Shown here: positions 1 through 8,079 of the stretch, piece by piece
Layout of the letters: the number at the start of each line of letters is the position of its first letter
Position numbering within the stretch: the stretch's first letter is position 1
NCBI GenBank assembly: GCA_903893215.1
Contig: CAITLJ010000021.1
Coordinates: 62,001-126,000 of the forward strand
Source: an uncultured Ferrovum sp.
Lineage (GTDB): Bacteria; Pseudomonadota; Gammaproteobacteria; Burkholderiales; Ferrovaceae
Length of the DNA stretch: 64,000 bases
Reading direction: 5' to 3'
Translations under genes and position numbers: made by a program
Notes under the pieces: generated by a model
The model's input: the letters and a program-made list of their open reading frames with translations, nothing else
What the model was told of the DNA's origin: nothing
Databases searched by the model: none

Positions 1-244
1 GGGGGCTACGTCTGGCGAAAGCAAGCGCAAGGTCGCCGCTCCCCGACGCCAGGTCGAGCACGCGATCGGTGCCACGCACGCGCGCAAGATCCACCGTAAA
101 CCGCTTCCAGGCCCGATGCAGGCCGGCCGACATCAGGTCGTTCATGATGTCGTAGCGCGTTGCCACCGAATCGAACACCTGACCTACGCGCCCCTGTTTT
201 TCCGACTCATCGACCTGCTCAAAACCGAAGTGCGTCTTGCTCAT
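1..244 (-). CDS. ubiE: UbiE demethylmenaquinone/ubiquinone C-methyltransferase, 5' part only
   Basis: The reverse strand reads [16 protein letters not shown], then [18 protein letters not shown], then [18 protein letters not shown] before the window edge. RYDxMNDLMSxGxHRxWK is the UbiE signature and [10 protein letters not shown] is the SAM-binding motif I of class I methyltransferases. UbiE methylates the quinone ring in ubiquinone and menaquinone synthesis. About 81 residues are present, roughly a third of the usual 240-250. The ATG overlaps the stop of the upstream DUF971 gene (ATGA), so the two are probably translated together. Confidence 0.95.
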   Translation of the reverse strand, partial: MSKTHFGFEQVDESEKQGRVGQVFDSVATRYDIMNDLMSAGLHRAWKRFTVDLARVRGTDRVLDLASGSGDLALAFARRSP

Positions 245-606
245 GCGTCACCGTTCCGCAATGCCGCCACCTGCTCCTGATAACGCCCCCACAGGAAAGG
301 CTGGTTTTCGCCGATCTCGCGCAGCCAGGACCAGGAATAGATGCCGGTGTCGTGCCCATCCGAAAAGGCGATCAGCACGCCATAATTGCCCACCGGGCGC
401 AACTCGAGGATGGTCACGTCCTGCTTGTCGAGTTGCAGGGTTTCCTGACCAGGCCCATGCCCGCGCACCTCGGCCGATGGCGAGTGCACGCGCAGGAATT
501 CAAAGCTGAGATCGAAACGCAGTCCGTCATCAAATGCCACGCGCAACATGCGCGCCGGTTGGTCCAGTTCAAGTTCGGTGGGCCAGGGGGCAGCGGCCAT
601 AGTCAT
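241..606 (-). CDS. DUF971 family protein (GBBH-like N-terminal domain)
   Basis: A 121-residue protein matching the DUF971 pattern: [18 protein letters not shown] near the start, [16 protein letters not shown], then [21 protein letters not shown]. The same fold forms the N-terminal domain of gamma-butyrobetaine hydroxylase, but no catalytic dioxygenase domain follows. It sits directly ahead of ubiE with a 4-base overlap, a pairing I know from many beta- and gammaproteobacteria. The molecular function is not established; a link to quinone or iron metabolism is inferred from position only. Confidence 0.9.
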   Translation of the reverse strand: MTMAAAPWPTELELDQPARMLRVAFDDGLRFDLSFEFLRVHSPSAEVRGHGPGQETLQLDKQDVTILELRPVGNYGVLIAFSDGHDTGIYSWSWLREIGENQPFLWGRYQEQVAALRNGDA

Positions 607-660
607 CCCGTGTGAAAAACAGTGCGGCCCCCATGATAATCCAGTCCGCCCCCAGTCGCG

Positions 661-678
661 TTGTCACAAAATTTCCAT
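661..678 (+). promoter_or_regulatory. Pho box upstream of phoBR
   Basis: The 18 bases TTGTCACAAAATTTCCAT have the layout of a Pho box: two 7-base half sites (TTGTCAC and TTTCCAT) separated by AAAA. The established consensus is CTGTCAT-A(T)AA(T)-CTGTCAT. The site lies 70 bases before the chosen phoB start, inside a locally AT-rich patch, as expected for PhoB autoactivation under phosphate limitation. AT-rich sequence with a possible -10 follows near 680-692. Confidence 0.7.
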
Positions 679-747
679 ATTATTGAGATATACATTCACC
701 AGAAGTGAAACATTTGCCTTTGGGCGCCCCCATCAGGAGTGATAGCC

Positions 748-1437
748 GTGGCTGCACAGATTTTGGTGATCGAAGACGAAGCAGCAATCCAGGAACTGAT
801 TGCCCTGAACGTGCGACAGGCCGGTCATCGCCCCACCCTCGCCGGGGATGCTGAAGAAGGTCTCGCGCGCGTGCAGCAGTCACTGCCCGACCTGATCCTG
901 CTCGACTGGATGCTGCCGGGCATGAGCGGAATGGACTTCCTGCGCCGCCTGCGCACCAATGGCCGGACGCAAAGCATTCCGGTGATCATGCTCACCGCAC
1001 GTGCCGACGAGCAGGACAAGTTGCTGGGCCTGGAACACGGTGCGGACGACTACATCACCAAGCCGTTTTCCACCCGCGAACTCAACGCCCGGATCAAGGC
1101 GGTGCTGCGTCGGCGCGCTCCGCAGATCACCGAAGACCGGGTCGAGTTCGGCGACCTGGTGCTCGACCCAGCCACCCACCGGATCAGCAGCAACGGCACA
1201 GAAATCACTGTGGGCCCGACCGAATTCAAGCTGCTTCACTTCTTTATGACCCATCCGGAACGCGTGTACTCGCGCACCCAGATTCTCGACCAGGTCTGGG
1301 GAGATCACGTGTTCATCGAGGAGCGTACGGTAGACGTGCACATCCGCCGGCTGCGTGCCGCACTGCACGCCACCACACACGACCGTCTGCTGCAGACTGT
1401 GCGCGGATCGGGCTACCGCTTCACCCGGGTGGCGTGA
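748..1437 (+). CDS. phoB: Phosphate regulon response regulator PhoB
   Basis: OmpR-family response regulator of 229 residues, the same length as E. coli PhoB. The receiver domain (about 1-120) has the acidic pocket E9-D10 and phosphoacceptor D53 in LILLDWMLPG; the C-terminal winged helix (about 130-229) contains TVDVHIRRLRAAL and VRGSGYRF. I chose GTG at 748 because AGGAG lies 8 bases before it and the product then begins MAAQILVIEDE, aligning with known PhoB; an earlier GTG at 739 would overlap that ribosome site. It probably activates its own operon through the Pho box at 661-678. Confidence 0.95.
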   Translation: MAAQILVIEDEAAIQELIALNVRQAGHRPTLAGDAEEGLARVQQSLPDLILLDWMLPGMSGMDFLRRLRTNGRTQSIPVIMLTARADEQDKLLGLEHGADDYITKPFSTRELNARIKAVLRRRAPQITEDRVEFGDLVLDPATHRISSNGTEITVGPTEFKLLHFFMTHPERVYSRTQILDQVWGDHVFIEERTVDVHIRRLRAALHATTHDRLLQTVRGSGYRFTRVA

Positions 1438-1480
1438 CCGCCACTTGCCTGCCCGGCACGGAGCAGTGCTAGGCTAGCCC

Positions 1481-2806
1481 ATGCGTTCGAGTTTCTGGCC
1501 CTACCTGTTGCGCCGGCTCGCCCTGGCGTCGATTCCGGGGCTGCTACTGATGCCACTGCTCGGCATCAGTGGCGGCCTGCTGGTCATGATCGCGCTGTTG
1601 TCCTGGCAACTGGCGCACAACCTCCGTCAGTTGACCCTCCTGATCAACTGGCTAAGCAGCCCCAGCCCGGATCAGGTGCCCGAGGCCACCGGCCCCTGGG
1701 GGCGGGCTTTTCTCGGGCTGTTCCGCCTGCAGCGCAAGGCTGAACTGGGTAGCGAACTGCTGCGCGAAGCGCTGGTGCGCTTCCAGGATGCGGGCGCCGC
1801 GCTGCCGGACGGCGTGGTGATCATGGACACCGACGACCGCATCGAGTGGTGCAACCCGCTGGCCGAGGAGCACATGGGCATTTCGCTGGAGCGCGACCGC
1901 GGCCAGCAACTGACCTACCTGATGCGCCAGCCCCAGTTCCTCGAGTGGCTGGAGACCACGCCGTACGATACGCCGCTGGTGCTGCGCAATGCGCGGGGCG
2001 AACGCAACACCCTGCTATTCCGGCTGGTGCGGTATGGCCCGCGCGAAAAGCTGGTGGTCAGTCGGGACATCACCTTGATCGACAACGCCGAGCGCGTGCG
2101 ACGGGATTTCGTGGCCAATGTGTCGCACGAGTTGCGCACCCCGATCACGGTCATTTCCGGGTTCCTCGAAACCCTGCAGGACAACGAGGATATGGAACGC
2201 GACAGTGTGCGCAGGGCAATCGAGCTGATGCGCAGCCAGGCCGAGCGGATGCAACATCTGGTAGAAGAACTGCTCACCCTGTCGCGTCTGGAAAGCGACC
2301 ATGGTGAACCGCCCGCCGAGGAAATTTCGGCCCACGCATTGCTCGACATGCTGTTGCGCGAAGTCGAACAGCTCAGTCAGGGCCGTCACATCATCCTCTC
2401 GGCGATCGGACAGGACGCCTTGCTGGTGGGCAGTCGCAGCGAACTGCACAGCGCCTTCGGCAACCTGGCGAGCAACGCGGTGCGTTACACGCCGCCTGGC
2501 GGCGAGATCGAACTGTGCTGGACCATCGACAGCCGCGGCGGCACCTTCAGTGTGCGTGACAGCGGCATCGGCATCAGCCCGGAACACCTGCCGCGACTGA
2601 CCGAGCGCTTCTACCGGGTCGACAAGGGGCGCTCGCGTGAGACCGGGGGTACCGGTCTGGGTCTCGCCATCGTGCAGCATGTGCTGGGTCGGCATCAGGG
2701 CCGCCTGGAGATCGCCAGCGAGCTGGGGCGGGGCAGTGTGTTTTCGGCCCATCTGCCGCCAGAACGTCTGAAACTCGATGAAGGGACGGCTGACCGGCTA
2801 AACTAG
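1481..2806 (+). CDS. phoR: Phosphate regulon sensor histidine kinase PhoR
   Basis: A 441-residue membrane sensor kinase. Two hydrophobic segments lie at about 12-45, followed by a charged linker and a PAS domain (about 95-195, with LPDGVVIMDTDDRIEWCNPLAEE). The H box is FVANVSHELRTPIT with phosphorylated H216. The ATPase domain has the N box (NLASNAVRYT), DSGIGI and the G2 box GGTGLGLAIV. It lies 43 bases after phoB. No phoU or pst gene follows, so signal input must come from pst genes encoded elsewhere. Confidence 0.95.
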   Translation: MRSSFWPYLLRRLALASIPGLLLMPLLGISGGLLVMIALLSWQLAHNLRQLTLLINWLSSPSPDQVPEATGPWGRAFLGLFRLQRKAELGSELLREALVRFQDAGAALPDGVVIMDTDDRIEWCNPLAEEHMGISLERDRGQQLTYLMRQPQFLEWLETTPYDTPLVLRNARGERNTLLFRLVRYGPREKLVVSRDITLIDNAERVRRDFVANVSHELRTPITVISGFLETLQDNEDMERDSVRRAIELMRSQAERMQHLVEELLTLSRLESDHGEPPAEEISAHALLDMLLREVEQLSQGRHIILSAIGQDALLVGSRSELHSAFGNLASNAVRYTPPGGEIELCWTIDSRGGTFSVRDSGIGISPEHLPRLTERFYRVDKGRSRETGGTGLGLAIVQHVLGRHQGRLEIASELGRGSVFSAHLPPERLKLDEGTADRLN

Positions 2807-2837
2807 GGGTCTCGTTTACGTCCTTGTCCCTTGTCCG

Positions 2838-3239
2838 ATGATTGGAATCCTGATCGTAGCCCATGGCGCCCTGGGCGAATGCCTGATCCATTGTGCCAGC
2901 CACGTGATGGGGCGACGCCCGCTGCGGGTGCGACAACTCGGCGTCACCGTGCACGACGACCCCGAAGCGCTGTTACCCCATGCACGCGACCTGATTCGCG
3001 ATCTTGATCACGGTGACGGAGTGCTGGTTCTCTCCGATATCTGTGGTGCCACGCCGTGCAATATTGCCAGCAGGCTGATCGAGCCGGGCCGGGTCGAACT
3101 GATTGCTGGCGTCAGCCTGCCCATGCTGGTGCGTGCGCTGACCTACCGTGAAGAAGCGCTCACCAGTGTGGTGGCCAAGGCAATGGCCGGCGGTGCCAAT
3201 GGCGTCATGCACATTTCACCCACTGGCCAGTGCGCCTGA
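2838..3239 (+). CDS. PTS EIIA component, mannose/fructose family
   Basis: A 133-residue EIIA(Man)-type protein. It begins MIGILIVAHGALGE, where H9 in the AHG motif is the phosphorylated histidine, and continues with LVLSDICGATPCN, the family's second conserved block. It takes phosphate from HPr. No EIIB, EIIC or EIID gene accompanies it, so transport of a sugar is not indicated here. In betaproteobacteria such EIIA-HPr-EI sets are thought to work as a regulatory phosphorelay. It starts 31 bases after phoR. Confidence 0.9.
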   Translation: MIGILIVAHGALGECLIHCASHVMGRRPLRVRQLGVTVHDDPEALLPHARDLIRDLDHGDGVLVLSDICGATPCNIASRLIEPGRVELIAGVSLPMLVRALTYREEALTSVVAKAMAGGANGVMHISPTGQCA

Positions 3240-3333
3240 ACGTTGCCGGTGCGCCGGCTGGTGCCCTTTTGGTGCAAGCTTGTGCCGGTGTTTGCAGCAA
3301 CCCCGTCTTGATCATCCGCAGGAGTTTGATTTC

Positions 3334-3603
3334 ATGCCGTCCCGGGAAGTCCAGATCATCAACAAGCTCGGGCTGCATGCCCGTGCGTCCGCCAAACTGA
3401 CCCAGCTCGCCGGGCGTTTTCCCTGCGATGTGACGATTGGTCGCGGCACGCGCCGGGTCAACGCAAAGAGCATCATGGGCGTGATGACGCTGGCAGCTTC
3501 GCGCGGCATGCAGATCACCATCGACACCCAGGGCGATCAGGCCGACGATGCCCTTGAAGCATTGTGCGCTTTGATTGCCGATCGCTTCGGCGAAGGCGAA
3601 TAA
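3334..3603 (+). CDS. ptsH: Phosphocarrier protein HPr
   Basis: An 89-residue HPr. NKLGLHARASAKL holds the phosphorylated histidine, and KSIMGVMTLAA contains the serine that HPr kinase modifies in species that have HprK. The start at 3334 is preceded by GCAGGAG with 9-base spacing. The longer open frame reading upstream into the EIIA-HPr gap has no ribosome site. HPr passes phosphate from EI (the next gene, 11 bases on) to EIIA (the previous gene). Confidence 0.95.
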   Translation: MPSREVQIINKLGLHARASAKLTQLAGRFPCDVTIGRGTRRVNAKSIMGVMTLAASRGMQITIDTQGDQADDALEALCALIADRFGEGE

Positions 3604-3614
3604 GGAAACCGGCG

Positions 3615-5339
3615 ATGAGCTTCACCATGTTCGGCATCGGCGTCTCTGGTGGCATTGCCATCGGACCGGCACGCCTGCTCTCGCACACTTCACTGGAAGT
3701 GTCGCACTACGCCGTGCAGCCCGACCGGCTGGCCCGCGAAGTCGAGCGCTTCGACGCTGCCGTGGGAGCCGTGCGCGCCGAACTGGAAGAACTGCGTGCC
3801 TCGGTACCGCAAGGCGCGCCGGCCGAGGTCGACGCCTTCCTCAACCTGCATCTGATGATCCTCAATGATTCCACCCTGTGCGAGGCGCCGCGCGCGTTGG
3901 TACTGCAGCAGGGATGCAATGCCGAATGGGCACTCAAGCAGCAGATGGACCTGCTGATCCGCCAGTTTGAAGCGATCGAGGACACTTACCTGCGCGAACG
4001 GCAGGTCGATGTGGTGCAGGTAGTAGAACGCGTGCTCAAGGCCCTGCTCGGCTCGCCCAGCCTCGTCAGCACGGGCAGCAGCCGCGACAGTCCGGGCATC
4101 CTGGTGGCGCACGACCTGAGCCCCGCCGACATGATGCTGTTCAAGGAACAGCAGTTTGCCGCCTTCATCACGGATGTGGGCGGTGCCACCTCGCACACTG
4201 CCATCCTGGCACGCAGCCTTAACCTGCCCTCGGTGGTGGCCCTGCATCATGCCTGGCCCCTGATCCGCGAAAACGAGATCGTAATTGTCGATGGCACCCA
4301 GGGTGTGGTGCTGGTCAACCCGGACCGTCAGGTGCTCACCGAGTATCGGCTGCGCCAGGAGCAGTGGGACCTTGAACGGCAGAAGCTGAAACGCCTGCGT
4401 TCCACCCGCGCCACCACCCTCGATGGTGTCGACGTGGAGCTGCACGCCAATATCGAGTTTCCCAACGACGTCGAGCTGGTGCGCCGGGTGGGTGCCACCG
4501 GTATCGGGCTGTTCCGCAGCGAGTTTCTGTTCATGAACCGGCCCGACTTGCCGGACGAAGAAGAACAGTTCGCCGCTTACCGCAGTGTGGCCGAAGCCAT
4601 GAAAGGCGCGCCGGTCACCATCCGTACCCTCGACGTCGGCAACGACAAGCTGATCGAGCAGGGCCCCCGGGTCACCAGCAACCCTGCCCTGGGGCTACGG
4701 GCGGTGCGCTACTGCCTCTCCGAGCCGCGCCTGTTCAACACGCAGTTACGCGCCATCCTGCGCGCCTCGGCGTTCGGCAACATCCACTTGCTGATTCCCA
4801 TGTTGAGCTGCCGCGCCGAACTCGAACAGGCGCTCACCATGGTCGAGGCTGCCCGTGAACAACTGCGCGAGGAGGGCATCGCCTTCGCCGAAAACGTGCC
4901 GATCGGCGGCATGATCGAGATCCCGGCAGCCGCGCTGGCGCTCGAATCCCTGCTCGACCGGCTGGATTTTTTGTCGATCGGCACCAACGACCTGATCCAG
5001 TACACGTTAGCGATCGACCGCACGGACGACAGCGTGTCGCACCTTTACGATCCATTGCATCCGGCTGTGTTGTTCCTTGTGGCGCACGTAATCCGTACTG
5101 CCAACAAACATGACGTGCCGGTGGCCGTCTGCGGCGAAATGGCCGGGGCGCCCGAACTGACCCGACTTCTGCTGGGCTTGGGCCTGCGGTCCTTTTCGAT
5201 GCACGCCAATCACCTGCCCATGGTGAAGCAGGTGGTGTTGAAGACTACCCTGACCGATGCCGAACCGCTGAGCAGGCGCATTTTGGGTGCTTATGATTCG
5301 GAAAAGATCCAGTCGCTGCTGAATAAATTGAATGCATGA
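3615..5339 (+). CDS. ptsI: Phosphoenolpyruvate-protein phosphotransferase, EI
   Basis: A 574-residue EI, close to E. coli PtsI (575). The N-terminal HPr-binding and swivelling domain carries GGATSHTAILARS with the phosphohistidine near residue 190. The C-terminal PEP-binding barrel has GIGLFRSEFLFMNR, GGMIEIPAA, LSIGTNDLIQYTLAIDR and VAVCGEMAG with the catalytic cysteine. I chose ATG 3615, 11 bases after ptsH, because the product then starts directly with the conserved GIGVSGGIAIGPA block; the open frame before it overlaps ptsH. Confidence 0.95.
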   Translation: MSFTMFGIGVSGGIAIGPARLLSHTSLEVSHYAVQPDRLAREVERFDAAVGAVRAELEELRASVPQGAPAEVDAFLNLHLMILNDSTLCEAPRALVLQQGCNAEWALKQQMDLLIRQFEAIEDTYLRERQVDVVQVVERVLKALLGSPSLVSTGSSRDSPGILVAHDLSPADMMLFKEQQFAAFITDVGGATSHTAILARSLNLPSVVALHHAWPLIRENEIVIVDGTQGVVLVNPDRQVLTEYRLRQEQWDLERQKLKRLRSTRATTLDGVDVELHANIEFPNDVELVRRVGATGIGLFRSEFLFMNRPDLPDEEEQFAAYRSVAEAMKGAPVTIRTLDVGNDKLIEQGPRVTSNPALGLRAVRYCLSEPRLFNTQLRAILRASAFGNIHLLIPMLSCRAELEQALTMVEAAREQLREEGIAFAENVPIGGMIEIPAAALALESLLDRLDFLSIGTNDLIQYTLAIDRTDDSVSHLYDPLHPAVLFLVAHVIRTANKHDVPVAVCGEMAGAPELTRLLLGLGLRSFSMHANHLPMVKQVVLKTTLTDAEPLSRRILGAYDSEKIQSLLNKLNA

Positions 5340-5411
5340 AGCAAGGTCGACGAACCGATCGGACCCGAGCGATAATATCGATGCAAGCGTAATGAGGCTT
5401 TCAGCCTGACG

Positions 5412-5587
5412 GGGCGCGACTGGAAAACCAATCGCGCCCATCCGGCGGCCTGGCACAGTAGGCCGCGCTGTCGCTTGCTGATGTGCCCGGTAGATTTTTT
5501 TTATCCGGTCAGCAAGTGCATTGCGTCCATTGCCCAAACTAATGGCAGGACTGATCGAATGTCCGATGAAACAGCGTCATCAGACAT
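5412..5587 (+). other. Cluster of four consecutive hairpins in the ptsI-gntR gap (possible structured RNA)
   Basis: This part of the 521-base gap holds four inverted repeats in a row. 5412-5439 is a 12-base-pair stem with one C.A mismatch and an AAAA loop. 5445-5466 has perfect 7-base arms. 5474-5516 has perfect 8-base outer arms (CTTGCTGA/TCAGCAAG) around an inner CCGG/CCGG pair and a T8 run. 5559-5587 has 11-base arms with one mismatch. None ends in a clean U tract outside the stem, so simple termination does not explain all four. A weak promoter-like pair, TCGACG (5347) and GATAAT (5371) with 18-base spacing, lies upstream. No known RNA family was recognised. Confidence 0.4.
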
Positions 5588-5641
5588 ACCCCACGGTTAC
5601 AACCCGCACCGTTTTCCAGTGTCTGGGAGGCTCCTCCTCCT

Positions 5642-5740
5642 GTGGCCAATCGCGCCGTGCCGTGGGTCAAATACGCGTGGCTTGATGGGATCGGATACTA
5701 CGCAGCCGATTTTCTGAAGTCAAATAACTCATATAAATGA
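5642..5740 (+). CDS. Possible 32-residue small ORF, unsupported by homology
   Basis: A GTG at 5642 preceded by GGGAGG (11-base spacing) opens a frame of 33 codons ending TGA at 5740. The peptide contains VPWVKYAWLDGIGYY and ends KSNNSYK, a more protein-like composition than the surrounding shadow frames. The frame is open upstream only to about 5570. I recognise no family, and the stop lies inside the 5734-5754 inverted repeat. It may be a chance frame. Confidence 0.15.
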   Translation: MANRAVPWVKYAWLDGIGYYAADFLKSNNSYK

Positions 5741-5754
5741 CTCGCCGTCATTTA
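5734..5754. promoter_or_regulatory. Perfect inverted repeat, candidate operator for the GntR-type gene
   Basis: TAAATGAC and GTCATTTA form perfect 8-base arms around a 5-base centre (TCGCC), about 107 bases before the regulator's start and in an AT-richer patch. This size and symmetry fit an operator for a dimeric winged-helix repressor, and GntR-family genes are often autoregulated. It has no downstream T run, so it is unlikely to be a terminator. Confidence 0.4.
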
Positions 5755-5860
5755 ATGCATACGTTTCCATATTGCACTGCAGTCATCCGGTAATAGTGGC
5801 ATCTTCTTTGCATGTGTCCGCTGACATTCCTTACACTGACGGTCACTGCAGGATGAACCC

Positions 5861-6571
5861 ATGACCGAGCCGTTGTATAAAGAAGTCCGCGCCAAGTTGC
5901 TGACCAGCATCACCGATGGTGCCTGGCCGCAGGGTACGGCATTGCCCAGCGAGGCAGCGCTGGCATCGAAATATGGCGTCAGCGTGGGAACGCTGCGCAA
6001 GGCTGTAGACGAACTGGTGCTAGAGAAAGTGCTTCTGCGGCAGCAGGGGCGGGGCACTTTTGTTGCCCCGCACAATTTTGACCGCACGCTGCAGGACTTT
6101 TTCCGGTTGCGCCACAGCGACGGCGTCTTGCGCTTTCCGGAGGTCAGCACGCTCAACCTGCGCCGGCAGGTGGCCGATGCCGAGACCGCTGCGCGCCTGC
6201 ACCTGGCGCCCGGATCACGGGTGATCCGCATCATCAATCAGTTGGGCATCAAGGGCACTCCCGTGGTGCTTGACGAGGTGTTCCTGCCCGCAGCCCGCTT
6301 TGAAGGCCTGACGCTGGAACTGTTTCGCAACCGGCCAGGCACGATTTATCACCTTTACCAGAGCCGCTTCGGGGTAAATGTACTGCGCGGCGAGGAACAT
6401 ATCCGCGCCTGTCGGGCTGGTGCCCGTGAGGCACGCATGCTGGGCATTTCGCGCGGCGTACCGATGCTTGAAATCGAGCGGATCAGCCTTACTTATTACG
6501 ATGTTCCTGTGGAGTGGCGGCGTAGCCGTGCACACACCGGCGATCACCATTACGTGAGTGATCTGGGCTGA
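5861..6571 (+). CDS. GntR family transcriptional regulator with UTRA domain
   Basis: A 236-residue HutC-subfamily regulator. The N-terminal winged helix (about 1-70) shows LPSEAALASKYGVSVGTLRKAVDELV and RQQGRGTFVA, the GntR hallmark. The UTRA effector domain (about 95-232) includes PGSRVIRIINQLGIKGTPVVLDEVFLP and LEIERISLTYYDVPVEWR. The ligand cannot be read from the sequence. It stands alone between ptsI and the rubredoxin gene, so its targets may be itself or genes elsewhere. Confidence 0.9.
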   Translation: MTEPLYKEVRAKLLTSITDGAWPQGTALPSEAALASKYGVSVGTLRKAVDELVLEKVLLRQQGRGTFVAPHNFDRTLQDFFRLRHSDGVLRFPEVSTLNLRRQVADAETAARLHLAPGSRVIRIINQLGIKGTPVVLDEVFLPAARFEGLTLELFRNRPGTIYHLYQSRFGVNVLRGEEHIRACRAGAREARMLGISRGVPMLEIERISLTYYDVPVEWRRSRAHTGDHHYVSDLG

Positions 6572-6646
6572 CTCCCCGCAACGGCCTGTCTGTCGTTACA
6601 ATCACCTCCCTTGTCACCTTAGGCGGCCAAGCCGCGCGGAACCCTC

Positions 6647-6832
6647 ATGTCGAGCGAAGACCAAGCATTCAAGAGCTGGCGCTGCATCCTGTGCGGCTGG
6701 ATTTATGACGAAGCGGCCGGCGTGCCGGAAGATGGCATCGCCCCCGGGACGCGCTGGGCTGATGTTCCCGAAAGCTGGGTCTGCCCGGACTGTGGCGCGA
6801 TGAAGATCGACTTCGAGCTCGTGGAAATCTGA
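6647..6832 (+). CDS. Rubredoxin
   Basis: A 61-residue rubredoxin. Four cysteines, C13-x2-C16 and C46-x2-C49, in the classic [13 protein letters not shown] and [11 protein letters not shown] contexts, bind one iron. It is a small one-electron carrier. Its TGA overlaps the metX ATG by one base (TGATG), so translation is coupled to methionine biosynthesis. The redox partner is not encoded nearby, and the reason for the coupling is unknown. Confidence 0.95.
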   Translation: MSSEDQAFKSWRCILCGWIYDEAAGVPEDGIAPGTRWADVPESWVCPDCGAMKIDFELVEI

Positions 6833-8079
6833 TGACTTCCCCCGGCTCCGTCGGGGTGGTGCAAGCCCGTTTGGCCGAGTTTGATCAGCCACTCGCGCTG
6901 TCCTGCGGTCAGACCCTGCCTTCCTACCAGCTGGCCTATGAGACCTATGGCACGCTGAATGCTGCGCACAGCAATGCCATTCTGATCTGTCATGCCCTGT
7001 CGGGCACGCATCATGTGGCTGGCACCTACGACGGACAGCCGGACAATATAGGCTGGTGGGACAATATGGTGGGGCCCGGCAAGCCGGTCGACACCAACCG
7101 CTTCTTCGTGGTCGGGGTGAACAACCTGGGCGGCTGCCACGGCTCGACCGGTCCCGCGTCGACCAACCCGGCCACCGGCCACCCCTGGGGTTCCAGCTTT
7201 CCGTTCGTCACCGTCGAAGACTGGGTGCATGCGCAGGCACGGCTGGCCGACCGCCTCGGCATCCAGCGCTTTGCTGCGGTGATGGGGGGCAGCCTGGGCG
7301 GCATGCAGGCGCTGCAATGGAGCCTGGCGTATCCCGACCGCCTCAGCCATGCGCTGGTGATCGCGGCCGCACCCAAGCTGTCCACCCAGAACATCGGTTT
7401 CAATGAAGTGGCGCGCCAGGCGATCGTCACCGACCCCGACTTCAACGGTGGCAACTTCATCGAGGCTGGGGTGGTTCCGCGGCGCGGCCTGCGCCTAGCG
7501 CGCATGCTGGGGCATATCACCTATCTTTCCGACGATGCCATGCATGAGAAATTCGGTCGCGAACTGGTCGGCGGCCAGCAACGCTTTTCGCTGGAGGTGG
7601 ACTTTGCCATCGAATCCTACCTGCGCTACCAGGGCGACAAATTCAGCAGCCGCTTCGATGCGAACAGCTATCTGATCATGACCAAGGCGCTCGACTATTT
7701 TGACCCGGCCGCAAGCTTCGGCGAGGGCGACCTGAGTCGCGCCCTGTCGCGCGCGCGCGCCTCCTTTCTGGTGGCGAGCTTCAACTCCGACTGGCGCTTC
7801 TCGCCCGCGCGCTCGCGCGAAATCGTCAAGGCCGTACTCGATAATCGCCTGCCCGTGGCCTACGCCGAGATTGACGCCCCGCAAGGACATGACGCTTTCC
7901 TGATGGACAACCCGGACTACCAGAGCCTGGTGGCCACCTACCTGCAACGCGTAGCGGCCGAATGCCAGGCAGCCCTCCCGCTTGCCGGCGCTGCCGTGGC
8001 CACGACGGACACAGGTCTTGGCCCGACCCTGGACAAGGCCACCAACGCCAGCGCCAGCTCCACCATGGGTGGCGCATGA
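6832..8079 (+). CDS. metX: Homoserine O-acyltransferase MetX
   Basis: An alpha/beta-hydrolase of 415 residues that activates homoserine with an acyl group in methionine synthesis. The nucleophile elbow [10 protein letters not shown] places Ser at about 154; FNSDWRFSP supplies the Asp and PQGHDAFLM the His. [14 protein letters not shown] is the family oxyanion block. About 30 residues of low-complexity Ala/Thr/Ser sequence extend the C-terminus. Whether acetyl- or succinyl-CoA is used cannot be decided by eye; proteobacterial MetX paired with MetW is often the succinyl type. The stop overlaps the metW start (ATGA). Confidence 0.92.
   Translation: MTSPGSVGVVQARLAEFDQPLALSCGQTLPSYQLAYETYGTLNAAHSNAILICHALSGTHHVAGTYDGQPDNIGWWDNMVGPGKPVDTNRFFVVGVNNLGGCHGSTGPASTNPATGHPWGSSFPFVTVEDWVHAQARLADRLGIQRFAAVMGGSLGGMQALQWSLAYPDRLSHALVIAAAPKLSTQNIGFNEVARQAIVTDPDFNGGNFIEAGVVPRRGLRLARMLGHITYLSDDAMHEKFGRELVGGQQRFSLEVDFAIESYLRYQGDKFSSRFDANSYLIMTKALDYFDPAASFGEGDLSRALSRARASFLVASFNSDWRFSPARSREIVKAVLDNRLPVAYAEIDAPQGHDAFLMDNPDYQSLVATYLQRVAAECQAALPLAGAAVATTDTGLGPTLDKATNASASSTMGGA

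Noticed and set aside
5475-5717. An 80-residue open frame in the ptsI-gntR gap
   Set aside because: It runs through two of the hairpins, has no ribosome site at its start and shows no protein-like pattern.
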